64,000 nucleotides of DNA from positions 357,569 through 421,568 of the forward strand of contig NZ_SLWN01000008.1 of assembly GCF_004342025.1 (NCBI RefSeq), in the 5' to 3' direction. Both the position numbers and the translations under genes were made by a program. Below are positions 35,235 through 44,094 of this stretch, piece by piece; positions within the stretch are counted from its first letter, which is position 1, and each line of letters starts with the position of its first letter. Source of the DNA: Kribbella steppae (lineage in GTDB: Bacteria; Actinomycetota; Actinomycetes; Propionibacteriales; Kribbellaceae). Under the pieces are notes generated by a model. It had not been told where the DNA came from and made no database searches. It was given only the letters and a program-made list of their open reading frames with translations.

Positions 35235-35999
35235 ATGAACGAGAACGAGGACCAGTCACCCTTCGGCCGCGGCTTCATCGCCGCCTGCATCGTCATCGGC
35301 GCAGTGCTGCTCTGCGGTGCCCTTCTCCTCATCACCGGCCTGACCTCGGGCTCTGCCGACACCTCCGCTGGTACGGCGCAGGTCGCGCAAGCCCGCGAAC
35401 CGGCCCAGACCACTTCGACTGCTCAGCCAGCGATCCCGGCCGTCGAGTCCGGCGCCGGTCGATCCAGCTGCGCTCTTCCCGCCGGCGACCAGACCATCCC
35501 CACCGAGCCGCCGTCCGTCGACGGCTGGGATGTCAGCCGCCGGGTCGTCGTACCCCGCTCAACGACCAACGGCCCAGCCACGACCGACCCCGACGGATTC
35601 CGCCACTGCTTCGCCCATTCCCCCAGCGGTGCCGTCTTCGCCGCCTACAACGTCGTCGCAGCCTTGGCCGACCAGCGCCAGGCCATCCCCACCGTCCGGA
35701 AGCTCATGCTCCCCGGCCCGAACACCGACGCCCTCATCCGCGAGCTACGCAAGGAAGAGCCGTCAACCAGGTCCGCCGTCATCCAATTGGCCGGCTACCG
35801 AGTCCTCGACGCCGACCAGGACCGAGCCACCATCATGCTCGCCCTCCCGGTCGAGTCGGCGTACATGAGCATCACCCTGACCCTCGCCTGGCACCACGAC
35901 GACTGGCACCTCCAACCACCCCCGCCCGGCGAGCCCGTGGGCACCCCCTTCGCCCAACACCGCGATCTCAACGACTTCGTTGCTTGGAGTGGTGTCTGA
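35235..35999 (+). CDS. single-pass membrane protein, conjugation/T4SS-associated type
   Basis: The 254-residue protein has a short cytoplasmic N-tail, one membrane helix (GFIAACIVIGAVLLCGALLL) and a large extracytoplasmic domain. A low-complexity Thr/Ala linker precedes that domain. It contains two cysteines (SSCALPAG, FRHCFAHSP) that could form a disulfide. I recognise no enzyme motif. Similar proteins occur next to actinobacterial conjugation-type secretion genes, which suits its TGATG overlap with the TrbL-like gene. ATG 35235 is chosen because GGGGAG lies 4 bases upstream. The role is probably a periplasmic or stalk-like accessory. Confidence 0.75.
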   Translation: MNENEDQSPFGRGFIAACIVIGAVLLCGALLLITGLTSGSADTSAGTAQVAQAREPAQTTSTAQPAIPAVESGAGRSSCALPAGDQTIPTEPPSVDGWDVSRRVVVPRSTTNGPATTDPDGFRHCFAHSPSGAVFAAYNVVAALADQRQAIPTVRKLMLPGPNTDALIRELRKEEPSTRSAVIQLAGYRVLDADQDRATIMLALPVESAYMSITLTLAWHHDDWHLQPPPPGEPVGTPFAQHRDLNDFVAWSGV

Positions 36000-37306
36000 T
36001 GTGTATCCCGACGGATTTCGCCTGCCACGTCAGCGACGGCTTCGATGCAGTGGCCACGAATGCCCTCAAGGAGTTGAGCGCCAGCATCGGCCAGGCCGCG
36101 ATGGAGGGGATCAATGCCATCGCGACGTACTGGATCAAGGAGCCCAGCCCGACTCTGGTGGCCGATGCCGGTGGGTCTGCTCGGCAGAACAGCGAGATGG
36201 TGGACTTCCTGCAGAGCAACGTCCTGTGGATCTCCGGGGTCGTCTTCACCATCGCCGTGCTGATCGCGGGTATGCGGCTGGCTTGGGAGCAGCGAGCCCA
36301 ACCACTTCAGGACCTGCTGAAGGCGGTGCTGGTGTTCGTCGTTGCGAGCGCGGCCGGTACGGCGACCATGCAACTGCTGGTCGAATGGTCGGACGAGCTT
36401 TCGCTGCACATCGTGAGATCGGCGCATCCCGACGACAAGACTTTGGCCACCGCGCTCGGTGAGCTGGTGATGCAAGGCAGCCTCGGGATGGCGTCCGGCG
36501 ACCACGTTGCGAGTCTCATCATGATGTTCGCGGGCGTGGCGGTGATCATGGCGGCCCTGATCCAGGTCGTCCTGATGGTGATCCGTTCGGCGATGCTGAT
36601 TCTGCTGGCGGGGACGTTCCCGCTCGCCGCCGCGGCGACCAACACCGAGATGGGCAAGACCTGGTTCAAGAAGTACTGCGGCTGGGCGTTGGCATTCATC
36701 GCGTACAAACCGGCCGCCGCCCTGATCTACGCGGCCGCGATCAAGATGAACGAGCTGGGAGTCGGCCAGTCCACCAACAGCTTCGTGCAGACCACGACCG
36801 GTCTGATGATGCTGTTCCTCGCGATCTTCGCCCTGCCGGCGCTGCTGCGGTTCATGGTCCCGGTGACCGCGGCGGTCGCTGGTGGCAGCGCGGGAATGGG
36901 TAGTTCGGTCGCGGACCCGGGCGGGATTGCCACCGGTGCCATCAACGTAGGGCGTTCGTCCCTCGGTCTTGGGTCTCGCGGCTCGGGTGGCGGCGGCGGT
37001 GCTTCGGGCGGCGGTGCGGCAGGTGGAGGCGGCGGGGCGTCGGGTGCTGTCGGGGTCGGAGCTGTCGCCAGCGCGGGCCTCGTCGCCGCGGGGGCAGCCG
37101 TCAACGGAGCCCGGAAGGTTGCCGGTGGGGTGGCCGGGGCCGCGGCTCACTCTGCCGGCGAATCAGGAGGTGGCTCGATCACCCCGACCTCGTCGTTCGG
37201 CCCGATATCTCGTGGCGGCTCCCGTGCACGTCCGCCACGATCTCAGTCCACCGCCGCTGGGCAGGAACGCATCCCCGAACCAGCCGGGCCCAGCGGCAGC
37301 CGATAG
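35999..37306 (+). CDS. TrbL/VirB6-like multi-pass membrane protein with Gly-rich tail
   Basis: The 435-residue protein has six or so membrane helices between about 75 and 305 (for example LWISGVVFTIAVLIAGM, ASLIMMFAGVAVIMAALIQV, LMMLFLAIFALPALLRFMVP). A WFKKYCGWALAFIAYKPAA loop follows helix 4. This profile fits TrbL/VirB6-type channel proteins of conjugation systems. The tail from about 320 is almost pure Gly/Ala/Ser with runs of glycine. No VirB4, VirD4 or relaxase gene lies nearby, so the pair is a remnant or a trans-acting part. It overlaps the preceding gene by one base. Confidence 0.75.
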   Translation: MCIPTDFACHVSDGFDAVATNALKELSASIGQAAMEGINAIATYWIKEPSPTLVADAGGSARQNSEMVDFLQSNVLWISGVVFTIAVLIAGMRLAWEQRAQPLQDLLKAVLVFVVASAAGTATMQLLVEWSDELSLHIVRSAHPDDKTLATALGELVMQGSLGMASGDHVASLIMMFAGVAVIMAALIQVVLMVIRSAMLILLAGTFPLAAAATNTEMGKTWFKKYCGWALAFIAYKPAAALIYAAAIKMNELGVGQSTNSFVQTTTGLMMLFLAIFALPALLRFMVPVTAAVAGGSAGMGSSVADPGGIATGAINVGRSSLGLGSRGSGGGGGASGGGAAGGGGGASGAVGVGAVASAGLVAAGAAVNGARKVAGGVAGAAAHSAGESGGGSITPTSSFGPISRGGSRARPPRSQSTAAGQERIPEPAGPSGSR

Positions 37307-37373
37307 TCGGTCGCTTACCTCGCGACCGGCTGTGGCGAAAAGCGTTGTCGGTGGGGTGGGACAGGATGACAGC

Positions 37374-38162
37374 ATGGCGGCTATGGGGCTGGAGCGGATC
37401 GCGTTGATCTCGGACGTTCATGGGAACTTGACCGCGCTCGAGGCGGTGCTGGCGGATATCGAGAGGCGCGGGATCGAGCGGATCTTCAACCTCGGCGACT
37501 ACGTCGGCAAAGGCCCGCGCGGTCAGGAGGTGGTGGATCGGTGCCAGGAGCTGTGTGAGGTGAACATCCTCGGCAACTGGGACGACTTCCTGCCGAACCC
37601 GGATCGCGAGTACGACACCGAAGCGCTGCGCTGGTGGAAGAAGGAACTGCGCGAGGACCAGTGGACCTGGTTGCGCGAGCTCCCGTTCTGCCACGACTTC
37701 CTGTTCAGCGGCCGGCAGATCCGCCTGTTCCACGCGTCGTCGACGAGCGTGCACCGGCGCGTGCGCTTCGACCACGACGAGGCCGAGTACGTCGAGCTGT
37801 TCGCGAACACCGAGGCCACCGGCGACGGCCCGATCCCGACCGTGGTCGGGTACGCCGACACACACGACCCGTTCTACGAGGTCGACCTCGGCCGCACGCT
37901 GTTCAACATCGGCTCGGTCGGCAACAGTCTGGACGACCCGACCCCGGTGTACGTGATCCTCGAAGGCGTCCCGGACTCACCCGACCCGGCGCCGTTCTCG
38001 ATCCAGTTCGTCCGCATCCCGTACGACGCCCACGCCGAGCTCGCGATCGCCCGCGAACTCGGTATGCCCGAACTCGACGGCTACGAAGCCGAAATCATCC
38101 ACGGCCTCTACCGAGGCAACCTCTACGCCAACGAACCCCACACCTACCACCGCAAGTCCTGA
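37374..38162 (+). CDS. metallophosphoesterase (calcineurin-like)
   Basis: This 262-residue protein has the phosphoesterase metal motifs in order: ALISDVHGNLTALEAVL (D-x-H), IFNLGDYVGKGPRGQEV (GDxxG), ILGNWDD in place of GNHD, and later PTVVGYADTHDPFYEV (GxxH-like), then NIGSVGNSLDDPTPVYVI. The GNWD change at the third motif is common in the YfcE/DR1281-like subgroup with protective-antigen homology. It probably hydrolyses a phosphodiester or nucleotide. ATG 37383 is an alternative start. It follows the TrbL-like gene by 67 bases but shares no obvious role with it. Confidence 0.87.
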   Translation: MAAMGLERIALISDVHGNLTALEAVLADIERRGIERIFNLGDYVGKGPRGQEVVDRCQELCEVNILGNWDDFLPNPDREYDTEALRWWKKELREDQWTWLRELPFCHDFLFSGRQIRLFHASSTSVHRRVRFDHDEAEYVELFANTEATGDGPIPTVVGYADTHDPFYEVDLGRTLFNIGSVGNSLDDPTPVYVILEGVPDSPDPAPFSIQFVRIPYDAHAELAIARELGMPELDGYEAEIIHGLYRGNLYANEPHTYHRKS

Positions 38163-38228
38163 AACCTCTGGCGACGCCAAGGTGAACAAACCGCTCGTCC
38201 GAAGGGGCCGCAGGCAACTATCCCCAGG

Positions 38229-38246
38229 TTGTCCACAGCTGTGGAT
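38229..38246. promoter_or_regulatory. paired DnaA-box-like sites
   Basis: TTGTCCACA (38229-38237), the actinobacterial DnaA-box consensus, is followed by its partial inverse TGTGGAT (38240-38246). It lies in the 136-base gap between two convergent genes. It could be a DnaA titration site; no origin genes are near. Confidence 0.35.
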
Positions 38247-38298
38247 TTCCGTCGACGGAGGTCCCTGCGGCGGATTGGGTGCCTATAGCAACGACTGG

Positions 38299-38952
38299 CT
38301 AGTCGACCAGGAGGGCTTCGGAACCGACGGGTTTGTAGCCGGCGGCCAGGAACGTGCGGAAGGACGCGGCGTTGCCGGGCGTGACCTGTGCCCAGATGTG
38401 CGCGTCCGGCGGGATCAGTGCGCGGGCGGCCCGGGCGAGGCGGCGGCCGTGGCCCTTGCCTCGGGAGTCGTCGGGTACTTCGATCGCGCACTCGATGCGA
38501 TCCGCCAACCCTCTTCCGGTGAGCACCAGGCCGCCGTACTCGTCGACGTACACCCGGACGTCGTTGCGATACCGCCACGCTCGTTCGACGCGTGGGTGGT
38601 CGTGGTCGGTGAGTTCGGTGAGGCCGGCGGTCGCCGCGTCGCGTTCGCCCGGATCGGTCAGTGCCGACGCGAGCAGCATCGCGTCGATCGCGTTCACCCG
38701 TCGGCCGGTGGCGTCTTCCAGAGCCGAAAGGAACGGCGGGTTCGTGGGGGCGGAGAGGTCGCCGGGCGGAACCCGTTCGGCGACCCAGGCCGGGTCGACG
38801 TCCGCGGCGATCACGATGTGCCCGGTGAGGGCGACCACGCAGGCCTCGCGCGGGGACGGTGCCGGTACGAGGGTGATGCCGAGGTCCGGGGCGGGGAAGA
38901 CCCCGCGTTCGATCCCGCGCAGAATGTCAGCCAGAGTTGTCATCAGAGCCAT
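38299..38952 (-). CDS. GNAT-family N-acetyltransferase
   Basis: About 217 residues. The C-terminal part shows the acetyl-CoA site: AIEVPDDSRGKGHGRRLARA (the R/Q-x-x-G-x-G/A pattern reads RGKGHG), then QVTPGNAASFRTFLAAGYKP, where GNAASFRTFLAAGY is the classic end of a GNAT domain. The N-terminal half (about 1-110) is unusual and may be an accessory domain. The start may be ATG 38950-38952 or ATG 38941-38943. It is divergent from the HMG-CoA lyase gene, with about 54 bases between. The substrate is unknown. Confidence 0.82.
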   Translation of the reverse strand: MALMTTLADILRGIERGVFPAPDLGITLVPAPSPREACVVALTGHIVIAADVDPAWVAERVPPGDLSAPTNPPFLSALEDATGRRVNAIDAMLLASALTDPGERDAATAGLTELTDHDHPRVERAWRYRNDVRVYVDEYGGLVLTGRGLADRIECAIEVPDDSRGKGHGRRLARAARALIPPDAHIWAQVTPGNAASFRTFLAAGYKPVGSEALLVD

Positions 38953-39006
38953 TGTGGAGGAGACCCCTAACCAGGCTCGATCACGGACGCGACGGAGGCG
39001 ACATAC

Positions 39007-39933
39007 ATGCGGAAGCCGCAACTGGTGGGGACCGACGGGCTGCCCGACCGGGTCACGATCTACGAGGTCGGACCGCGCGACGGGTTGCAGAACGAGTCGG
39101 CGATCGTCGACGTCGCGGTCAAGGCGGAGTTCATCCACCGGCTGGTCGAGGCCGGATTGACGACGGTCGAGACGACGAGTTTCGTCCACCCGAAATGGGT
39201 ACCGCAGCTCGCCGACGCTGCCGAGCTCCTCGCCGCGCTCGACCTTTCGGACGCCGTCCGCGCGCCTGTCCTGGTCCCGAACGAACGCGGCCTCGATCGC
39301 GCTCTGGCCGCGAACGTCCGTGAGATCGCGATCTTCGCCAGTGCGACCGAGACGTTCGCCGCGAAGAACCTCAACTCCACGCTGGACGAGCAGTTCGCGA
39401 TGTTCACCCCGACGATCCAGCGGGCGCTGGGCGAAGGACTGACGGTGCGCGGGTACGTCTCGATGTGTTACGGCGACCCGTGGGAAGGCGACGTACCGAT
39501 CGACCAGGTGGTCAAGGTCGGCGCGCGCCTGGTCGACCTCGGGTGCCACGAACTCTCCCTCGGCGACACGATCGGCGTCGCGACACCAGGCCAGGTGACG
39601 GCGTTGATCGCCGCCTTCGCCGCCGCCGGAGTCGGTGTGGACAAACTGGCCGTCCACTTCCACGACACCTACGGCCAGGCACTCGCCAACACCCTCACCG
39701 CCCTCCGCGAAGGCGTCACCACCGTCGACAGCTCGGCCGGCGGCCTCGGCGGTTGCCCGTACGCCGAGAGTGCCACCGGCAACCTCGCCACCGAAGACCT
39801 CGTCTGGCAACTCGACGGCCTAGGTATCCAAACCGGCGTAGACCTGGAGAAGTTGGTCGCCACCAGCGTCTGGATGGCAGGTCAACTGGACAAGCCCTCC
39901 GCCAGCCGAGTAGTCCAAGCCCTCGCCGGCTGA
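39007..39933 (+). CDS. mvaB: hydroxymethylglutaryl-CoA lyase
   Basis: The 308-residue enzyme begins VTIYEVGPRDGLQNESAIV, the signature of HMG-CoA lyase (Arg and Asp of the active site). TTVETTSFVHPKWVPQLADA, YVSMCYGDPWEGDVP, ELSLGDTIGVATPGQVTALI and GLGGCPYAESATGNLATEDL follow; the last holds the catalytic Cys. It cleaves HMG-CoA to acetyl-CoA and acetoacetate, the last step of leucine and isoprenoid-acid breakdown. It lies 25 kb from the acyl-CoA carboxylase operon, yet its product chemistry fits that pathway. A GGAGG lies about 9 bases before the start. Confidence 0.93.
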   Translation: MRKPQLVGTDGLPDRVTIYEVGPRDGLQNESAIVDVAVKAEFIHRLVEAGLTTVETTSFVHPKWVPQLADAAELLAALDLSDAVRAPVLVPNERGLDRALAANVREIAIFASATETFAAKNLNSTLDEQFAMFTPTIQRALGEGLTVRGYVSMCYGDPWEGDVPIDQVVKVGARLVDLGCHELSLGDTIGVATPGQVTALIAAFAAAGVGVDKLAVHFHDTYGQALANTLTALREGVTTVDSSAGGLGGCPYAESATGNLATEDLVWQLDGLGIQTGVDLEKLVATSVWMAGQLDKPSASRVVQALAG

Positions 39934-40200
39934 CCCACCTGCGCCGCCGCACCCCACCCCGCCGCCCCGACCCCTGCCCGTCCGCGCCTCCGCCGCCCTC
40001 TGGTGGGCCGACCACCAGTGGCAGGCCGTCGTACGAGTGCGCGATCTCGAACTGTCGGCAGCGGCGGGGTCGGTCGGCTACCGTCGGAGAACTGGGCCGG
40101 GGGTGTGTCGAGCGTCGAAGTCGTGTTCTGTTGCGTGGTCCTCGCACAGTCCGCCTCGCCTCTCCCTCCGCGTCACCTGTACGCCGAACGGAGTGGAATC

Positions 40201-40710
40201 ATGACCGACCTGATCGTTCTCGGATTCCCGAACCGCGACCTGGCGAAAGAGGCCCTGCGCCGGACCACCGAACTGGAATCCCAAGGCGCCCTCGAACTCG
40301 GTGGCGCCGCGGTGGCCTACCGACGCGACGACGGCGAGATCGAACTCATCCAGCCGCTCCGGCTGACAGCCGCCGGAGCCGTCGCCGGTGCGGCCAGCGG
40401 CGGTCTGATCGGGCTGATGCTGCTCGTCCCGCTGCTCTCGGCCGCGGTCGGCGCGGCCGCCGGCGCCGTTGGTGGAAAGGTCTCGGCCGGCATCCTCAAC
40501 GCCAAGTTCGTCCGCGACCTCAGAGCAACCCTGACCCCCGGCCATGCGGCACTCCTGCTGGTGATCAGAAACGTCGTCGACGGCGACAAGGCCGTCGACC
40601 AACTCAAATCCCTGACACCGCAGATCCTCCGCACCACCTGGACGGACGAAGACGAACGTCGCCTCATCGCCGCCCTCGCCGAGCACCCCGACGACCCGGC
40701 AACCCCCTGA
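40201..40710 (+). CDS. DUF1269 membrane-associated protein
   Basis: This 169-residue protein starts LIVLGFPNRDLAKEALRRTT, and has ELIQPLRLTAAGAVAGAASG followed by a hydrophobic Gly/Ala-rich hairpin (LIGLMLLVPLLSAAVGAAAGAV). It ends with LRATLTPGHAALLLVIRNVV and ILRTTWTDEDERRL. That pattern defines DUF1269 proteins, whose function is unknown; they are often stress associated. ATG 40201 has GGAG about 8 bases upstream. The open frame before it from 40003 is not protein-like, and the 267 bases after the lyase gene hold no other gene I can support. Confidence 0.85.
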   Translation: MTDLIVLGFPNRDLAKEALRRTTELESQGALELGGAAVAYRRDDGEIELIQPLRLTAAGAVAGAASGGLIGLMLLVPLLSAAVGAAAGAVGGKVSAGILNAKFVRDLRATLTPGHAALLLVIRNVVDGDKAVDQLKSLTPQILRTTWTDEDERRLIAALAEHPDDPATP

Positions 40711-40817
40711 CGCTGATCCGCCTGACCGTGCCCGGGCCGACCCAACCCGGCTCGCCAGTGCCCCCCGCTGCAGGTGGCTCACGGCTGCCCCTGCAACTCA
40801 CTACCCACGCGGTTGGG

Positions 40818-41666
40818 TCAGGCGTTGGCGGGGTCGAGCGTGCGGCGGGTGAGCGGGAGGCGCTCCCGGGTCTCTTGGGTGGCGGGCGTTTCGATGAACA
40901 GGAGGAGGTCGGGATAGGCAGGGACGGCCAGCTCGGTGACGGTGAAGTGGAGCTCGCCGGCGATCGGGTGGCGGATGTGCCGCGGGCGTGGCGTGCAGGC
41001 GGCGACCTCGTGGCGCGACCAGAGCTGGGTGAACTCAGGGCTGAGCTTGCACAGTCGCTCGAGGTCGGTTTCCCAGTCGGGGTCGCCGAGGTGTTCGCCG
41101 TACGCCGATCGCAGCCGCGCGACCAGATACGGCACTTCCTCGTCGTAGTTGAGTAGCTGCTGTCGGGCGCGAGGCTCGGTGATCAGGCACCAGAGCAGGT
41201 TCTTGTGGACGCAGGGCAGCGTGTGCCAGTCGTGGAACAGGTCGCTGAAGGCTTGGTTCGGCTGGACGATGTCGAACCTGGTGTTCGTGATGACCGCAGG
41301 CAGCGGATCGAGTGCGGTGAGGATCTCGGTGAAGACGAGCTCGTTCGCGCACACGTTCGCGCGGGGCAGGCGCGCCGGTGTCGCCTCGGCCAGCCGGTAC
41401 AGGTGTTCGCGCTCGATCGAGCTGAGCCGCAGCGTGGTCGCGACGGCATCGAGAACCTGGCCGCTGGCGTTGATCGGCCGGCCCTGCTCGAGCCAGGTGT
41501 ACCAGGTGACGCCGACGCCCGCGAGCTGGGCGAGCTCCTCGCGACGCAGACCCGGCGTACGACGTCGTCCGCCGGACGGCAGGCCGACTTCCTCGGGGGA
41601 CACCCGGGCGCGCCGCGCCTTCAGGAACTCCCCGAGCTCAGCCCGGCGATCACTCACGAACCCCAT
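40818..41666 (-). CDS. XRE-family regulator with MmyB-like ligand domain
   Basis: The 282-residue protein has an N-terminal helix-turn-helix (LGEFLKARRARVSPEEVGLP; TPGLRREELAQLAGVGVTWY; LEQGRPINASGQVLDAVATT). A PAS-like MmyB C-terminal domain follows (LPAVITNTRFDIVQPNQAFS; HKNLLWCLITEPRARQQL). This architecture is common in actinobacteria, where it often controls a neighbouring dehydrogenase or reductase. None is adjacent here, so the target is unknown. ATG 41666 is preferred over 41681 for the domain fit. Confidence 0.9.
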   Translation of the reverse strand: MGFVSDRRAELGEFLKARRARVSPEEVGLPSGGRRRTPGLRREELAQLAGVGVTWYTWLEQGRPINASGQVLDAVATTLRLSSIEREHLYRLAEATPARLPRANVCANELVFTEILTALDPLPAVITNTRFDIVQPNQAFSDLFHDWHTLPCVHKNLLWCLITEPRARQQLLNYDEEVPYLVARLRSAYGEHLGDPDWETDLERLCKLSPEFTQLWSRHEVAACTPRPRHIRHPIAGELHFTVTELAVPAYPDLLLFIETPATQETRERLPLTRRTLDPANA

Positions 41667-41793
41667 CCTGACGGCCGCCACCGACAGTTTCCGACGTCTA
41701 GCGGGACTCAGGTGGACCGGACGGAGTGCGCCACGTGGCTCGCACCACCATGACGTCGTACGGCGGCCTCGGAAGTGTGCGTCGTACCCGCGA

Positions 41794-42489
41794 TCACGGC
41801 TCGATGGGGCGGCGGATGCGGCGGATGAGGCTCTTGTCGGCGTACTCGCCGATCCGGTACGTCACCCAGCCATCCACTCCGGCGCCGACCGCACCGCCGA
41901 GGAGCGGGATGCGACGGGTGACAGTGAGGGCCATCCGCTTGCCGCTGATTCGCGCGATCAGCTCCCCGACCACCTCGCCGGCGACCAGGCGGTCCAGCTC
42001 CGGATCGAAGACCGGCGCGGTCGCGATCGCGATCGGTGATGTCGGCAGGCTCGACTTCCTGAGCCGATCGTCGACGCCCTCCTCACCGAGCATGCAGGTG
42101 ATCACCGCGGTGCGGACGCGCGGATCGTCCAGGTCGTACCCGCGCAGGTGCGCGATCGCGGCGACCATCCGCGCCTGGACGATCGCGAGGCCGGTCAGGT
42201 TCGCGGGCAGCGCGACCGGGAGCGTGACGAGTCCGCCGATGCTGGTGACGAACCCCTGGAGGCCGGCCAGCCGGATGTGCTGGTCGATCACCGCGTCGAT
42301 CGCCAGCTGAGCGTCGCCGGACGACTTGGCCAGCTTCGACTCGGCGACCTGCTCGGCGCCGGGAAACCGTTGGTACCCGTCGATCGCGATCTCGAGGACC
42401 TGACGCAATACACCCGCCGCGGCCTGCGGGGCGAATCGCTGCGCGGCGGGCGCGAGACTGCTCGCGACGAACCTGGCTACTCCGGCCAC
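41794..42489 (-). CDS. EcsC-family protein
   Basis: The 231-residue protein has alternating amphipathic and hydrophobic segments: DAVIDQHIRLAGLQGFVTSI, GGLVTLPVALPANLTGLAIV, QARMVAAIAHLRGYDLDDP, and TRRIPLLGGAVGAGVDGWVT near the end. This is the EcsC pattern, a family of unknown molecular function named after a Bacillus gene next to an ABC exporter. GTG 42487-42489 is the likely start, with GGAG 4 bases upstream. It is divergent from aat with about 175 bases between. Confidence 0.85.
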   Translation of the reverse strand: MAGVARFVASSLAPAAQRFAPQAAAGVLRQVLEIAIDGYQRFPGAEQVAESKLAKSSGDAQLAIDAVIDQHIRLAGLQGFVTSIGGLVTLPVALPANLTGLAIVQARMVAAIAHLRGYDLDDPRVRTAVITCMLGEEGVDDRLRKSSLPTSPIAIATAPVFDPELDRLVAGEVVGELIARISGKRMALTVTRRIPLLGGAVGAGVDGWVTYRIGEYADKSLIRRIRRPIEP

Positions 42490-42665
42490 GGTGCTCCTTC
42501 CCGCCCTCCCGCGTCGGAGCTGGGCGTGCTTCAACTCTACGTGGCTCCCGGAACAGCGCCACTCGGGAGAAACCCCTGGTGTCCCCGGACTCGCGCCGCC
42601 GCGGGTACGGCGGAAGTCGGGTGGGCCGTCGTACTGCGTGAACGGGTGTGGTCCAGGATGGTGGT

Positions 42666-43340
42666 GTGCCTGTCGAGCCAGCTGCTTCTGTGTGGGACTT
42701 TCCGCCGGTGGCGGTTGCCGGGGCGAGTGACATCGTCGCGGGCGGGGCGGATCTACAGCCGGGGACCGTGCTGGCGGCGTACCGGCGTGGGCTCTTCCCG
42801 ATGCCCGACCACCGCGGTTCGCTGCTCTGGTGGTCGCCGGTCGATCGCGGTGTGATCGAGGTGGCCGGCTACCGCCCGTCGCGGTCGGTGCGGCGGGCGC
42901 GGAGCAAGTTCGAGATCCGGGTGAACACCGCCTTCGACCAGGTCATCCGTGCCTGCGCCGACCCGCGTCGTCCCGGCTCCTGGATCGACCGGGGCATCAT
43001 CGCGTCGTACACCGAGCTCCACCGGCTCGGCTGGGTGCACTCCGTCGAGGCCTGGGACGGCGACGAACTCGCGGGCGGTCTGTACGGCGTCGCGATCGGC
43101 GGGCTGTTCGCCGGCGAGTCGATGTTCCACCACAAGACGGACGGCTCGAAGGCGGCGGTCGCCGGCCTGATCGAGCTACTGGACGACGATTACGCCGCCG
43201 AACGCGTTCTCGACATCCAATGGGTCACCGACCACCTGGCCACCCTCGGCGCCGTCACCATCCCCCGCGACACCTACGTCCACCGCGTACAACACGCCGT
43301 GACCCTGCCGCTCCCAAAGGCCTTCAGCGGAGGCCTATGA
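42666..43340 (+). CDS. aat: leucyl/phenylalanyl-tRNA--protein transferase
   Basis: The 224-residue enzyme has GTVLAAYRRGLFPMPDHRGS, LLWWSPVDRGVIEV, GSWIDRGIIASYTELHRLGW, HSVEAWDGDELAGGLYGVAI and GGLFAGESMFHHKTDGSKAA, all diagnostic for Aat. It adds Leu or Phe to N-terminal Lys/Arg of proteins, marking them for ClpSAP degradation. GTG 42666 has AGGA about 8 bases upstream; GTG 42648 is an alternative. Its last 17 bases overlap the convergent TetR gene. Confidence 0.94.
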   Translation: MPVEPAASVWDFPPVAVAGASDIVAGGADLQPGTVLAAYRRGLFPMPDHRGSLLWWSPVDRGVIEVAGYRPSRSVRRARSKFEIRVNTAFDQVIRACADPRRPGSWIDRGIIASYTELHRLGWVHSVEAWDGDELAGGLYGVAIGGLFAGESMFHHKTDGSKAAVAGLIELLDDDYAAERVLDIQWVTDHLATLGAVTIPRDTYVHRVQHAVTLPLPKAFSGGL

Positions 43341-44019
43341 AGGCGGCCATCTGCTTGGAGGCTTCGGCGAAGAAGTCGTCGGCCGGGTCCATCGTGCCGA
43401 CCAGTTGGCCGAAGAGCTCGAAGCTGATCATCCCGAACAGCTGAGTCCACACGATCGCAACCCGCAGCAACACCCTCCGCGGTACGCCGGGCGCCAACGC
43501 CGCCAGCACGTCGACCTGCTCAGCCAGCCGGCCGGTGGGCTCAGGAGCGTTGTCCAGCCGCGCGAGCCAGCCCAAGGTCTGGGCCCGGGTGACGATTCCC
43601 AGCATGAGGATCGGCACCCGGCTCGCGGGCTCCACAGTCGTCTGTGGCGCCTTGTACCCAGTGACCGGCGACCCATAGATCAGCGCGTACTCATGTGGAT
43701 GCGCCCGAGCCCACTCCCGTACGGCGAGACACACGGCCAGCCAGATATCCGCCGGATGTGCGTCGTCCTTGGCGGCGGCTGTTGACTCGGCAGCGGCTCC
43801 GAGAGCGTCGTACGCGTCGATGATCAGGGCCGTCAGCAGGTCGTCACGGCTCGGGAAGTACCGGTACAGCGCCGAGGACACCATGCCTAGCTCCCGGGAG
43901 ATCGCCCGGAGCGAGAGCCGCTCGGCGCCCTCGATCGCCAGCTGCCGCCGGGCGGCCATCTTGATCTGGTCGGTCAGCTCGGCCCGGGCTCTCTCACGTG
44001 CGGTGCGTCCGGCGTTCAT
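43324..44019 (-). CDS. TetR-family regulator of the divergent Ddn-like reductase
   Basis: The 231-residue regulator has the TetR DNA-binding domain at about 18-65 (GAERLSLRAISRELGMVSSA, LYRYFPSRDDLLTALIIDAY). A TetR_C_13-type ligand domain follows (AREWARAHPHEYALIYGSPV reads here as VREWARAHPHEYALIYGSPV), a group common in actinobacteria. ATG 44017-44019 is preferred to the frame start at 44037. It is divergent from the F420-type reductase gene. Two near-identical palindromes at 44042-44056 and 44095-44109 between them are very good operator candidates, so it probably represses both genes. Confidence 0.9.
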   Translation of the reverse strand: MNAGRTARERARAELTDQIKMAARRQLAIEGAERLSLRAISRELGMVSSALYRYFPSRDDLLTALIIDAYDALGAAAESTAAAKDDAHPADIWLAVCLAVREWARAHPHEYALIYGSPVTGYKAPQTTVEPASRVPILMLGIVTRAQTLGWLARLDNAPEPTGRLAEQVDVLAALAPGVPRRVLLRVAIVWTQLFGMISFELFGQLVGTMDPADDFFAEASKQMAAFIGLR

Positions 44020-44041
44020 AGCGGCAGTCTGCCACAAAACC

Positions 44042-44056
44042 GAGAGCAGTGCTCTT
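44042..44056. promoter_or_regulatory. candidate TetR operator, copy 1, overlapping a -35 box
   Basis: GAGAGCAGTGCTCTT contains a perfect 5-bp inverted repeat (AGAGC-AGT-GCTCT). It overlaps the start of TTGACA (44055-44060), a consensus -35 for the rightward reductase gene, so binding would block the promoter. It shares its pattern with copy 2 at 44095. Confidence 0.65.
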
Positions 44057-44094
44057 GACAGTGAGCACTGCTTCCGTGTTCACTGATCACAACA

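Noticed and set aside
38229..38246. Replication origin
   Set aside because: Only one box pair is present and no dnaA, dnaN or AT-rich unwinding region is near.
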